The notes beneath the pieces are model-generated. The model did not search any database and was not told the DNA's origin. It was given only the letters and a program-made list of their open reading frames with translations. From Sclerotinia nivalis (lineage: Eukaryota > Ascomycota > Leotiomycetes > Helotiales > Sclerotiniaceae): DNA of 64,000 nt. The position numbers and the translations under genes were made by a program. This document shows, one piece after another, positions 34,620 to 47,670 of this stretch (its first letter is position 1; each line of letters opens with the position of its first letter). The stretch lies in assembly GCA_029531795.1 (NCBI GenBank), contig JAPEIS010000010.1, forward strand, positions 310,001-374,000, given 5' to 3'.

Positions 34620-36855
34620 GTTTCAGGTTTGTTGTCGTCGAGAATTCATTGATTCCGTTTTGGTAACAATTCAAGGTCGACTTGAAAAGCATTAGAGTCC
34701 TTTGATGTATGAAGGAGTATCAAATGCTTTTCTCCCCGTCCCTCGCCTTTGCCCCCTCGTCCACACCCTCTGTTCCAGTTTCTAGGGAGTTTGTGTTGTG
34801 AAAAAAGAAAGGAATTGAGCCCTGTCTCACAGATGAGATAAGATCCCCCGAACAAGGGTAGCCTAGAAGATGTTTGATCTTCTTCTTTATTTTGCAATAT
34901 GAAGGAGACAAATTATGATGGGAGATATATTAACATAATTTCGATATAGATCGGGGAGGTTGCTTGTCAATTTTGTTTCTGTGAAGAGAACAATTACGAT
35001 GTTGGGGTGAGGTTCGGTATCAAGAATAACCTCAGGGAAGGATTGAATGATAACCAGCCTCAAAGGTGAATGAATGAAACCATATGCATGAAAGATGGGA
35101 AATAATAATTGATGATAACCAATGAAATGTCTCTATTAATAAAATTTAAGAAATTGTATTGACAGTTAAGGAATACGAGGTACTTGAGATAGAATCTATT
35201 TATTGATTGATATAGGTATGGATTTGAAAATGCTAAGTAAATCAATGAACTTGAAGAAATGTTTTCTTATATGCATTGGTTTGGAGAAGATAGCTAGAAT
35301 AAGTCCGAAAAGTTATAAAGAATCAACACCATTATGGAAGTTGTGTGAGGGAGCACAAGTTGCAAATACCTCTTCCCTTGCGTGACCGTAGCACCCACTT
35401 GCATTGGTTAGTTAGAGGTACCAATAAAATGTACCGAAAGATACGCTCTTGCGTGACTGGATCGTGATGTTATATACCTGGAACTATAGCTCTTTTATCT
35501 ATCATATGTCAATGGGTCTTCCAGTTGGGCGATGGAACTACAGGACTATAAGTATTGATATTTCATTAGAGAGTGAAGTACTCGATATCATATATAGAGG
35601 ACACCTACCTACGTATGACTAGGTACCTTGCTGTATCTATGATCGTAATTGTAGGCAAGACTACGGTATATAACATCAGAAAGTCCCAGTGGAAAGGCCA
35701 TCAGAAAGTCCCAGGGGAAGGCCATACAGCAAAGCTTCTTCTATCTTATGGTTATGGTAATAGTCACTTCTAGATTACAATAACCCCTCCTTTATCTTCC
35801 ATGGAAAAGACTGGGGATCAAACTTGATAGAAGAACTCGTGGATTTGGTTGGTTGTTCACAGCGGCAAGCTTTGGTAAAGGTTATCGGTCGTCAAAAATC
35901 CAGGTAGAATATATATATATACACTGGATACCTAGTACTTTCGAAGGCAAACAGATTTAGAAGCATGGAAGTGATGGAGACAACATCAAATCTCCACCAA
36001 TTGGATTCCGTCATCATCAGATAGATGCACATCAAAAATCTCCGGAACATTTTAGCAACTCTTCAACCACCAACTTTTCACCCACTTGCCCAAAGCACTC
36101 ACTCTCCGATGCCGAAAACAGCTGAAACCCAGTCCAAAAAAAACATCCCCGCCTAACTTTTAGGACTTTTAGACTCACAGACTCACAGACTTTTATTAGA
36201 CTCACAGACTCACAAACTCACTCACAAACTCACTTAAATTTAACTCCACTTGCTAAACTAACTATAGAAATTCCCACTTTTAAAATATACTGCTGGGTGC
36301 ATGGTACCCTTCTTTACTTTGCATTTGCGATACGCCGACAACTTCTCAATCTGAACTCTCCCAACCCTCCCACCACCACTCATTTTCACTATTATTATTA
36401 CACTTCACTTCACTCACCTTACTTCACCCGGTAGCATCTTTCACCCATTCACCCACCCACTTCAATTCCTATTTAATGTTGCACGACTCCATCATGTCCC
36501 CCTGATCCAAAACATTCTCAATCCACTTTATCAGGAGTTTTTTATCCTCCTTCCCTCTGTGTACTTGACTTGGCAAGTTGTACTACACCTGCTACCCATG
36601 TTGCGACAACAAATTCACTTTTGTTGTCATTAATGCAACCCGAAAATACCTTTGAAATACCTTTGCGACTAAATTTCGAGTCAACGGACCTTCGATCCTT
36701 GAACATACCATTCTGCGACTATAAACTGATCTCGATAAGCACACACTTGGCTAAAGATTCGAAGCACAACAACAGGTCAGATGGTTAGTCTGTAAATAGT
36801 GAAGGACCCTAGGGAGGACAAGAAATATTTGAAGAGCTGGACAGAATTGAACAAG
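34620..36855. other. Divergent intergenic region, SP-RING gene / BOI scaffold
   Basis: About 2.2 kb between divergent starts. The right third (about 36100-36560) is strongly pyrimidine/CA-rich with an imperfect GACTCACA repeat at about 36171-36235, typical of a fungal leader. No coding exon with family resemblance is present. The promoters of both genes must lie here. Confidence 0.5.
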
Positions 36856-39800
36856 ATGGAACGGCCAACAACAATGCAATCGCATCGACCGGATGCACCA
36901 CGGCCGGAGCCTGGATCAACTTTGATTGTAATCCGTAAGTTAAATTCGCCTTGGTTACTATTGGGAACGGGGTTATGATGGATATGGATATACATCAGCT
37001 CAAATAGATCGTCATGTAAGGGAGTTCTGCCACTGATGATTAAGCTAGATGATTTCTCTGCCCGAAGTTCTGATGAGCTCAGCTTGTCAAAAGGAGATCG
37101 AGTCGAATTAATAGAGCGAGATGATGAATTTGGGGACGGATGGTACCTCGGAAGGAGTTTGGTAAACGGATCGAGTGGTTTATTTCCCGAAGGTAAGCCT
37201 CCCATGCGGAAATGGTGTCGTATTGAGAATTGAGATTGATGCATCGTAAAAGTCTATACTCGATTGGCCCCTCGTGGATCCCCTTCCTATCCAAATCTTT
37301 CGACAGTTTCGATGTCTCAACTAGGAGCTCTGCAAATTCCGCTGTCTCAACAACCTCTCCAACAATCTCCTCAACCGATTGCGCAAAGCCCCTCTAGTGA
37401 AACTACAACTCTGCCCGAAGCTCTGGGGGCCATTTCAGAGATCCTGTCACCCGGTCGACCTTCCTCATCTCCGACTTCAATTGAACCTCCGGCAAATACT
37501 ACCGCAAAAATACTACCGCCACTAAGTGCAGTGAGTGCGAGTTCAGCAGCAAAGTCCCATGCCCATGGGCAGGACAGCCCAGTGATGAATGAAACTTTGA
37601 GTGTGATTGATGAGCATATAACAGACATGACCCATATTGTTGGTTCTGTGCCAAAATCAATCAATGACTCTGGCAGCGAATATAGTAGCCATCATCCCGA
37701 TGCAAGATTATCATATATCAATGGTGAGGAAACCGATGAAGAAGAGGAAGAAGTACACACACTTGAAGAGGTCAATATATGGACACCTGAGCAAGTGGCG
37801 GAATACTTGTTTACTGTGGGAGTTGAGAAGAAGCACTGTGAAGTGTTCCGAGATCAAGAAATCACCGGAGATGTCCTATTGGGCATGGATCAAACATCTG
37901 TTTTCTTGAAAGAATTTGAATTAGGTTCTGTTGGACGAAGGTTGAAAACTTGGCAAAAGATAAAAGCCCTCCAAGACGAAGTAAATGGTGAAACTCCAAC
38001 CAGAAGGAACACTGGTACATATGCTGGTAGTGAAATTGGCTCCGAGGATGGTGGTCGTCGCAGTCGTAATGGTACTCCATCAACAATGCTACCAAGAAAC
38101 CTCAGTTTGAGCAACAGACCTGGATCATCGTCAAACAATATTCGACAATCTCAACGCGCTCCAAGAAATGACCCTTCTATAAATTCATCTCCAGTATCTC
38201 TCAAAACTCCACAAGGCAGCCCAAGGGTCCCAGGCGAAAAAAGACCTTCTGCAGCATCAATTAGAGATTTACATCATTCTAGACAAAGTTCTATTGGTGA
38301 ATTTAGTACCACTAATTCACTTATGAGCGCCATTGCAGGCGAGAAAAGCCAGGGCACATCTTCGCATAGGAAGCAAGCCTCATTTAACAAAGATTGGTCC
38401 CTTGGTGATGCAACATCCGCCATATCTCAACGACGTTTATCTTCGAGTCGTCCGTTATCCTCCGCTGGTCTCACAGAAATTACCACCAAGGGATCTGCAG
38501 ATCAACCATCTGAAATTACGGCGCCCCCAACTAATTTAGATTTAGACCGAGGATATTTTTCAGGTGGTGAATTGGAGGGCCGGCAGAGAAACGTGCTACG
38601 TAAGAGGGGTAGCACAGCTGGACACTCTAGAAATTCTAGTTACACTGATGAGCAACGATTAAGGACCGCAACAACAAATTCAAGACATTCCAGATTTGGT
38701 AGTATTGATGCAACGAGAGAAACTACACCACCTACGGCAGCACAAAAATATTACGGCTTATCTGTGAATGGTCGTCGGAGAACTCCTTCAGAAAGTTCCA
38801 TTAACACCCCCCCCCGACCAGCACCACCCCCAAAGGACGACCACCCAATCGTCACCAAACTCCAACCAGAAAAGTCCATGGATAGCATACTGTCGCCGAA
38901 ATCACCAAGTCTTCGACAAAATCATCCTAGCGATTGGCTGCAACCCGTTAAGCCAACAGGATCTTCTAGTCATTTCAGTATGCGCGCGATCTCTGACGCT
39001 GTTACCGGTCGTGAGAAATCTCGTATTACCTCGCCAACAGAAACTTTATCATCCTCAACAAAAGAATCTCCACTGCAGTCACCCTCAAGAACTGGTTCAA
39101 GCACACCTTCAGGTGGTCCGAGCTTTGAACTGGATCCTCGAGATGATAAGATGGCGATGATCACTCCGAAGACATCGAGAAAGAAGTCCAAGAAGGAGAC
39201 TAGTGCTTATACTCGGGGTTTGGAAAAGAAAACGCCTCAGGAACAAATGGTCGGCGCAGATTACAGTGGATGGATGAAAAAGAAGAGTTCAAATCTCATG
39301 GCAACATGGAAGCCTCGACTTTTTGTGTTAAAGGGCCGCCGGCTGTCTTATTATTATTCCGAGACCGATGAAGAGGAGAAAGGACTGATCGATATCTCAT
39401 TCCATCGAGTCTTGCCAGCCGACACTGACCGCCTTACTGGCCTCCATGCCACTCTGACGGGTGCAACGACCAGCCCTACAAGCCCGATTAATGCGCAAGA
39501 AACCATTGCATCAGCGGAGGCAAATGCCGAACCAGAATCCTCATTAAGCAAAGGTGGTGGTGATTCTATTTTTATTTTTAAACTCGTACCACCACGAGCT
39601 GGTCTTTCTAGAGCCGTAAATTTCACCAAACCCACTGTGCATTACTTCGCAGTACCAAATATCAAACAAGGCAGATTGTGGATGGCCGCACTAATGAAAG
39701 CTACCATCGACCGAGATGATTCCAAACCTATAACTACAACTTACCAACAAAAGACAATTTCTCTTGCCAAAGCACGACAAATGCGACATCGTCCTCCAGC

Positions 39801-40035
39801 ACTCATGAATCTTGATGAGAAAGTCGAAGAAGAAACCTTGAGAACCCCGGCAAGCGATAAGCATGGTCTCAATATTCACGGTATCATATTCGATCGCGAC
39901 GAGGGTGACAGTGGTGTCTCCGGGGTTTCAAAACGAGAGAGTGCGAATACAGGGACAAGTCATGTACCGGAAGGTGCGGGCATAAGTAATACTTATTCGC
40001 CAGATATCGATGATCTCGAACCACAAACTGCGTAA
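36856..40035 (+). CDS. BOI1/BOI2: Boi1/Boi2-type polarity scaffold (SH3-SAM-PH)
   Basis: Scaffold acting at sites of polarised growth, linking Cdc42/Rho signalling to exocytosis. Exons 36856-36934, 37049-37192 and 37253-40035 give 1001 residues. Domains in order: SH3 at about residues 23-77 (IHDFSARSSDELSLSKGDRV, then DGWYLGRSLVNGSSGLFPE); SAM at about 248-318 (NIWTPEQVAEYLFTVGVEKK onward); long Ser/Pro-rich linker with a PPRPAPPPK segment near 593; PH at about 741-896 (YSGWMKKKSSNLMATWKPRL, with an insertion of about 60 residues before the terminal WMAALMKA helix). The SH3 domain is assembled only by splicing: the acceptor CTAG at 37048 joins ATC-C to AT-GAT, giving VIHDF as in relatives. 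The PH domain probably binds phosphoinositides at the plasma membrane (family knowledge). Confidence 0.93.
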
Positions 40036-42803
40036 GGTGGAAATTTAGGGGCTGAATGAACAATGATTGAGATGTACGGGCGCAATCCATAATTGGGCCT
40101 GTTGACGAGCACAAAGACGCATATGAAATCCTTTTTCTTTCAACTACCTCACTGTTGTTTTTCTTTACTTAACTTTTCTGGCAATTCTTCGATACAGACC
40201 CGGTACCGATATCTATCTAACGGGGCGTCGATAGAAGCATACAATTTCAGACATTTAAATAATATACCCTGTTCTAATTCCGGTGTGGTGTGCATATGGC
40301 GGGGATACCTCGTGGGTCATTTTGGCTGGGCGGAAGGTTGGGATATTGGGTTGGTTTTGGGATGGATGGAAAGAAGGTAATGGATGGGGTGGGGTTGGTG
40401 AGGAGGTATGAAGAGAGGAAATCAAGCAACGCCTTTCCTCTTTTGCCTCTTCTTCATATCAACACAAATACCCTTCTTTGCATTATCGAGAGTTACAGAC
40501 GTGAGGGGGTAGAGATCTGGATGAATGGATAGAGGGAGCAGTATTTGAGCGGAGGGATCATGGAAATGTTGTGGGACTATGAATGGTATGGTACGATGAT
40601 TAACTTTTCTGGAAAGGTTAGAATTACAAAAAGCAGCTATCGAAATCTGAGGGTGGAGGGAGATGAGCAAGTGAAGTGGGGGAATGAACATGAAGAGCAT
40701 TGAGATGTATGTAGCGAATTACATTTGAAATGAAAATGAAATGAAAGTTTCATTGTGAAAAGTTATATTTGATTTTGAGTATGGGATGGACTGGGACTTG
40801 GGACTGTGAATATGAATGTGAATGTGAATATAAATGTGAATATATACAAAGATCCTCCCCAACTCCCCAGACTTGAATAATCTACAAATATACTCGTAAC
40901 AACACATGATAACTGATAACCCCATATCCATATCCATATCCATCACGCGTATTCTCCCCTCCAATCTCCAATCTCACCCCTTCTCTATCTCACCCCCTCT
41001 CCATCTCTAAAAAGACTATCTGGAGTAGCTAGCTAGTTAACTGGTTTTTTTTTTGGGAGATAGGTATGAGTATGGATGAATGTAAAAATATAAATAATAA
41101 AAAAGGGATTGGTTGATATAAATAAGATCTTAGAAGTTAAGTTTGGATAATGCTCTATGATTATATGAACTAATGGATATATGGAATGGATATATAATAT
41201 ATTACTATATTTATAGCTGGTTATTTGAATTGATAGTTTTGGGTGGTGTATTAGTTAGATGGGGATGGATGGGATGGGATGGGATGGGATGGGAATATAT
41301 ATAGGTATATAGATAAGTAGGTAATTTTACTGTGAGTTAAGATGTGCTGTTTATGATATTCAACTATTCAATTTTGTGTAGAATGTTACTGGTTGGTGGT
41401 TTTAGCGGAATGGATAGAAAGTTTGAAAATCTTAGGATTTTGCTTTCAATAGGTACCTAGCGAATGCAAACAATTCTACATTGAAAGTAGTATTAAGGGG
41501 GGAAGGGAAATAAGACATAACACAAAACACAAAATACCTACCGAGTATACAGAATACCCTGCAATAAAAGCCATAATGAGAGTCACAAAAGTACGGTACT
41601 CAGCACAATCAAAATCGCACATCGTAGTACTGAAAAAAAAAGCCCTCTCAAATTCTGACCAGAAAAAAAGTGGGAAAAGCTCCAGTACCTATTTTCCGCA
41701 GCAAAACTGGCCACATTAGGAGTAAAGAGGGGGTTTAATCTAGTACGCTTAGCACATTCGATAGTATGACTAAGCACACTTTAGGCGAATAGCCCTCGTC
41801 TCTCTTCGAGAGGGGTGCTGGGTATTTCCCGGATGAACTTTGAGATGCTTGGAAAAGTTAATTTCTGATATCATATGGATGCACGTGAGAGCTATCGAAA
41901 GCTATCGGAAGCTACTCTATCGGATATCGCACCTCCGATTTGATGCCCGAAAGCTAAAGCATAGTCCGTCAAAATGATAGTTAAACCGAACTTGAAGAGA
42001 GCCAATCGACTGGATGTGAAGAATAGCCAGTCAAATCGTGTGAATATTTGGGTGTGGCTTCGCGCTCCTTTTCGTTTGCATACACTTTGGCAGCCTCAAA
42101 AGATCTAGATTTCTGTTGTGGAAAGTGGACTCACTCACCTCTCAAACATACCTTATAGCTTGCAATTGAAGATCGTGAAGGCCTCCTAATTTCTACATAA
42201 AATTACACAGCCGAAGGTACTGGACTCGTTACAGCACACATGATTCCTTTCATAACTGAGGTTCAACATAATCCTTGGTTGGTGACGCTGGAAGGAGCCC
42301 GGTGGATTCAAAAATGACTTGACGACCTGCTAAAAAGTAGAAGACCAAAGTAGCATAGTACTCATACGCCGTTACAATTGAATGATTCTATTGCTATCGA
42401 ACAGTTGTACCTATATAAAGAGCAACTCCCATAAGTCCTTCTTTAAGTACATCACTTTTACATAGAAACCCGCAACACTTGTTATTAAGCCTTTATGCAT
42501 ACGAAAATCACAAGAACAAAATACACACGCACTTGCCTACATTATGGGAACGAAATAAATCATCAGCCAAAAATATTCGCCAATAACAATTTCGACTTTG
42601 GGTAGTAGCATCAATCAATCAATCGAAACACATTTTTATTGTTCAAAATATATTATAGCCTTTTCAACGTGAAAGTGTCAAATATCGACTCAAAAAATCG
42701 CATTTAATCAACCAAAAGCGACTCGCAACATCACATACTCAATCAACCAAAAAGCGCCACTTCCCGAGCAGTCTTTACACAGGAACTTCAGAGCAAATCG
42801 AAA
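40036..42803. other. Intergenic region between BOI and MFS transporter
   Basis: About 2.8 kb without a supportable gene. It includes a GAATGT-type repeat near 40806-40845, a (GGGAT)n pentamer run at about 41262-41292 and AT-rich stretches. The last 400 bp before 42804 are CA-rich and probably the transporter leader. Confidence 0.5.
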
Positions 42804-44765
42804 ATGAAGCTTCTAGGACTTCGAATTGGGGAACCAAAACCCGAATATCGTAATGCTACTAAGCCTTTGGATCATGTAAAACGACTCCATGATGTCCCCA
42901 AAAAGGATAATCAATCAATTGAGGATTGTCCAAACAGCCAAGAGAGTGATGGAAGTTTGCCATTATCTGGCGCAAGCAGTCACAAAAGTACAGACATCAT
43001 GCCGTCAACGATCCCGTGTAAAATGGAGAGTCTGAGAGATGAGGTTGAGAAAATGGGGTCATGGGCTTCAGGTGGAGAATGTGCGCGGTAATCCAGTAAG
43101 TTATTGAATAGGATATCCATGCTGACATCTCGATAGTGAAGTTTAGAATCATGGAACTTGCAATTAGTGATATTGGTATGGGTAGGCATCAATGGCACTT
43201 GTTCGTATTGTGTGGTATCGGATGGGCTGCTGATAAGTATATTAATCCTCTTAATCTCTGCCAATGATAGGATCTGACGAGAATTAGTCTGTGGCTCCAA
43301 GGAGTAGCTTTGATCCTTCCTTCTTTATCTGTTAATTTTGAGGTATCGAACCAATTTGTTCGGTACGCCACTCTCTGGTTTTATGTTGGATTATCACTTG
43401 GTGCCGCTGGGTGGGGTGTCGGATCGGACATCATAGGAAGAAGACTGGGATTCAATTCGACATTGGTTATAACTGGAATATTTGCCTTGGGATTGGCAAA
43501 TGCGTCGAGTTTTACCACTGCTTCAATTATTCTGGCGGCAGTTGGATTTGGAGTTGGGGGCAGTCTTCCCGTAGATGGAACCATGTTTGTACGTTAAAGC
43601 TCTTAACATGAAGCTCAGCTTGCTAATGGCTCAATAGCTTGAATTCCTACCACACGAAAAACGCAGTTACTTAACACTCTTGTCAATATGGTGGCCAATA
43701 GGACAGGTGGTGACTTCGCTCCTTGCATGGCTCTTCCTTGGAACAAATTTCGACCCAAGCCGTGGTTGGAGGTTCTTCATATACTCCTTGGGAGGTATAA
43801 CCTTCGCAATGGCTCTCGCTCGTCTGTTATTTGATAACATCGAGTCACCAAAATACCTACTTGGCATAAATAAGCAAGCAGAAGCTGTAAGATCTGTTCG
43901 TGCACTAGCACATAAGAACGGCACCCACACTTGGCTCACCGAAGAAATCCTGAACGAAATAGGGGGTACAAGAGAGATTGCTGAAGAAGTGGAGTCAAGT
44001 ACAATGGCGAAGGTTCGTCAAGCGATTGCATCTTTTGGACCGGAAACGATAAAAAAGGTCTCTCCACTGTTTGGAACTCTTCAATTGAGTATAAATACTG
44101 TAAGTTGTGCACCGAGTATTCTCAATCTTCGTTCCTAACCTTTTTTAGGCTCTATTATGGTTTATTTGGACCGCCATTGGAATGGGGTATCCGTTATTCA
44201 ATGCCTTCTTACCACAATATCTATCGAACGGTCATAAAACAGAAGACGACTCCAACACTTATCGGAACTACGTAATTATCAGTGCCGCCGCCGTCCCAGG
44301 TTCCATTTTGGCTTGCTATCTTGTCCATAAAGCAGGTCGTCGGCGACCAATGGCGTTTGCAACAATGGTTGCCGGAGTATTCATCTTCCTTTTCACCCTC
44401 CGCGATGACAGCAAGTTTCAACTCGGCTTTGGATGTGCCGCGTCCTTCTTTCAAAACATCATGTTTGGAATCCTTTAGTAAGTTCATCGGATTTTTTAAC
44501 TTGCCAATGTGCGACTTGGTATGTTGTGCTAACAACATGTAGTGCATATACTCCGGAAACATTCCCCGGACCCAGTAGAGGAACTGGCTGTGGTATCGCC
44601 CACTCCCTGGGTAGACTCGGTGGAATATGTGCTCCTCTGATAGCAGCGAATATTGGTCCATCTAATCCAAGTTTACCCATTTACCTCAGTGGAGGTCTGA
44701 TCCTTGCGGGGTGTTTGGCAATGTATTGTCTCAGAATAGAAACAAAACACAGACATGCTTCGTAA
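42804..44765 (+). CDS. Major facilitator superfamily transporter (sugar-porter/SVOP-like)
   Basis: Exons 42804-43087, 43147-43236, 43288-43588, 43638-44099, 44149-44477 and 44543-44765 give 562 residues with about 12 hydrophobic segments after a roughly 95-residue hydrophilic N-terminus. Family markers: DIGMGRHQWHLFVLCGIGW opening TM1; the MFS motif A loop GWGVGSDIIGRRLGF between TM2 and TM3; ESPKYLLG before the central loop; LVHKAGRRRP as the second motif A-like loop; and YTPETFPGPSRGTGCGIAHS, like the PESxPTxxRG signature of SV2/SVOP-type porters. Each junction was fixed by frame: for example AA|T gives Asn before LWLQGVAL, and TA|T gives Tyr before AYTPE. The first donor is a weaker GTAATC, chosen because it gives CG|A-ATC with no stop. 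The substrate cannot be told; a plasma-membrane organic solute porter is likely. Confidence 0.9.
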
Positions 44766-45197
44766 GAGAGCTGTATGGCAAATAGGACGAATCTAGGATA
44801 CCAAGCGGGCTCATTTAGGGATTAGGTTCAATGTATCAAATAGATTCAATGTGCAAAGTAGATTCGATATCCCAAACAAGGCCAATGTATCAGAAAGGCT
44901 GAATGTACCACACGGTGATATAAAGCCCGTTCTTGACTGGATGCTGCAAAGATTAGGTATCCTTATCAAATCCACACCCTCATCCTATTAATCTTCCATT
45001 ACCAGCTTTGATGTTTCCTTCTCAGCGAATATATTCTCAAGGAGCCCGTAGAGACATTAAGAATCCTCTGTGTTCAAAGTGTTGTGAGTTTGGAATAGAC
45101 CATTTGAAGCAACTTTGATAATGCTAAAGAATGGATTTGATATGCTGGTACCGCGACTGTTAATTTTGTATCGTTCATATCAATTTCACAACTGCGA
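44766..45197. other. 3' flank of the MFS gene
   Basis: No gene. An imperfect 18-bp repeat (TTCAATGTATCAAATAGA and close variants) occurs two to four times at about 44827-44910. The rest is ordinary AT-rich flank up to the inserted MITE. Confidence 0.45.
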
Positions 45198-45697
45198 TAC
45201 GGCATGATTTAAGAGAGGATCGTCCGTTAAATGAAAAAGTGAAAAGGCGAAAAAGATAAAATTCCGAAAATCAGAAAATGAAAATGATTATTTAAGCTTT
45301 TCAACTTTAATAATTTAATAAAATTTCGAAAATTATAATAAATAAGTTCTGAAAAATTATATATTTTAAATCATTCTTTTTGAATGAAATTAAAAATGAT
45401 ATTGAAAATAATATATAACTCTAAATTAAGATTGTGATGCATACATCGAATTAATAGTTTTGAAGAACTTCGAAAAACCTTATTATTTATTTTAATTTTA
45501 ATTTTTTACCCCTCTATCAATCAATAAAATATCGATCAAAATCAAAATAAATTATATTATAAGAATACTTAAAGTTAGGGCTTTAAATATATACTAATTA
45601 TAAACATTTTAGAATAGTATTGAAAATTCGATATTTTCACTTTTTCGCTTTTTCACTTTTTCATTTAACGGACGACCCTCTCTTAAATCATGCTGTA
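45198..45697. mobile_element. MITE with 56-bp terminal inverted repeats and TA target duplication
   Basis: The element proper is 45200-45695 (496 bp). Its left end 45200-45255 begins CGGCATGATTTAAGAGAGG and the reverse complement of its right end 45640-45695 begins CAGCATGATTTAAGAGAGG; the two match along 56 bp with three mismatches. Both ends abut the dinucleotide TA (45198-45199 and 45696-45697), the target duplication of Tc1/mariner/pogo-type elements. The interior is very AT-rich and encodes nothing, so it is non-autonomous. The near-identical ends suggest a fairly recent insertion. It sits between the MFS gene and the arrestin-like gene, about 450 bp upstream of the latter's ATG. Confidence 0.88.
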
Positions 45698-46144
45698 CTA
45701 GGGATGCAGTCTGATTAAAGTAAACAACAGGGATGAGAGATGTGGGCTCGCGGACAAGCTGAGCGTCATTCCGAAAACAGCTTCATTTGCGCTGCGCACA
45801 GGGCTGTGAACTACCCAGCTAGCTTTTATCGAAGGATGAATCTTCTGCCATAATAATAAGTCAATTGCGCATTACGACCGTATTCGGAATTCTCGGATCA
45901 CATCGTATTCAATTTCTAACTCTGTACAACTCTTCCGCAAACATCAAAAGAATTCGAACGTGTATGCTCAGGCTTGCGGAAACGAGGCTGAGCACTTGAA
46001 ACTTGCGCCGCCACAAATAATCCAACAGTGCGAATAAGTAAATAGTATGAAGCCTTGCAAAAGCTTTCAAAGGTTATCCATTTCTCTCAACTTTAATACT
46101 AATGTTTAAACTATTATTTCACACCATATAGCCTGATCACCAAA
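45698..46144. promoter_or_regulatory. Proximal upstream region of the arrestin-like gene
   Basis: About 450 bp between the MITE and the ATG. It must contain the core promoter and leader. No TATA box is obvious. No coding sequence is seen. Confidence 0.35.
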
Positions 46145-47670
46145 ATGTCCGTTCGAATACAGCTCGACAACCCTCATACCTTTTACACGAATCTCGATTT
46201 TATCAGCGGCAGAGTCATCCTAAATCTTACGAGCGATGAGGCGGTTAGCAAGATAGTTGTGAAGCTGGAAGGAGAGAGCAAGACCCGTCTTCTGAGACCA
46301 CCAGATATGATGTATGGGCAAGGTCCAAATAATCCTGCACTTTATGCCAGGAGAGATAGACAAGAAATATGCCAGGAAAATCACAAGATTTTATACAGGG
46401 TCGCAGAAGTGTTTCCCAACAAAGCAATCATAAGTTCATATACTTTAAGAGCAGGGCAACATGAATACCCTTTTCATATCAAGTTGCCCATCAATAACGG
46501 CTGCCATGATCCGGTTTCGCAACAAATGGGACCTGGTAGCGGGTTTGGAGGTCTTGGAATCCAGGGTATGCAGCAGATGCAGTATACTCATGTTAAGAAA
46601 ACATTACCTCCCTCACTTACCGGATTTCCGGGAGAAGCTGAAATAAGATATTATATCAAAGTTACTGTACAAAGGCCATCAATATTCAAGGAGAATAGAA
46701 GATCAACAATTGGATTTAAATTTCTGCCGATTGAACCTCCAAGACCTCCGAAAACCACAAATGAAGCGTTTGCAAAACGACCATATATATTCCCGAATGG
46801 AGGGCCACTCTATGCCAAAAAGGGGCTGTTCACCAAGAAATCCAAGCAGCTATCAGATACGTCCCCACAAGGAGAAGTAGATGTTAGACTACCCAGCCCT
46901 CCTATTTTAACTTGCAATAAGCCTTTACCAATGAGGATCATTATTAGAAAAACCAATACAAGTCCTGAGCACCTGTTCCTCATGTCATTGCAAGTGAACC
47001 TTCTCGGCTCCACTGAAGTAAAGGCCTCAGATGTTATTAGGGTTGAAACAAGTACCTGGATTGTGATGAGTTTAACTGGACTGTCCATCCCCATTGGATC
47101 ACCGAACGATCCTATCGGTACCGAGACAGCTATAGATAGTACACTATGGGATGCAGTTCCTTTACCAAATACCGTTGCCCCTTCATTTGTTACTTGCAAT
47201 CTTGCTCGTCGATATGAACTTGAGGCGAGAGTTGGATTGGGTTATGGTTACCCAGGAGAGATTCAGGTACGTTTTACAATTAAATATTCTGGGAGCACGA
47301 GAATTCAAACTAAAAAACGCAGGCCCAAACAGTATCTGTTCCTCTCAGGTTCAAAATTGAGATCTTCTCCGGTATAGAACCACCAGCAGCACTTTTGGAC
47401 GCCATGACTGCTCAACCCGGTATTCCAGCTAGACCTCCCGTCAACACGGTACCGCCACCTTTCGATCCAGCATTCCCACCACAAGTTGGAGCGCCAGGAG
47501 CTCCAGCCCTAGATGATGCTCCGCCTTCTTATGAAGATGCGCTGGCGGAGGACATTACCCAAGCGAATGGTTCTTCAAGACCGGCCTATAGTGGTGTTAC
47601 GAATGAAAATGCTCCGGGTATCGATGAGAAAGGGGGATTAAGTAAGGGACAGCAGAAAAGCGAGGCTTAA
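46145..47670 (+). CDS. Arrestin-like (ART family) trafficking adaptor
   Basis: Exons 46145-47266 and 47323-47670 (one 56-nt intron) give 489 residues. The acceptor AACGCAG is chosen because it yields EIQ|AQTVSVPLRFKIEIFSGI in frame; two other AG sites nearby do not. The N-terminal arrestin fold starts VRIQLDNPHTFYTNLDFISG and shows GRVILNLTSDEAVSKIVVKL; the C-terminal arrestin half runs from about residue 240 (SPPILTCNKPLPMRI) to the splice junction. The tail is Pro-rich and carries APPSYEDAL, a PPxY motif expected to bind the Rsp5/Nedd4 ubiquitin ligase. Proteins of this type recruit Rsp5 to plasma-membrane transporters for endocytosis. The cargo is unknown; the MFS gene upstream is a neighbour only, with no evidence of a functional link. 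Confidence 0.88.

Noticed and set aside
36935..37048. Alternative coding use of ATG-like codons in the first BOI intron
   Set aside because: Splicing 36934 to 37049 gives the conserved VIHDF start of the SH3 domain; the read-through peptide (RKLNSPW) does not.
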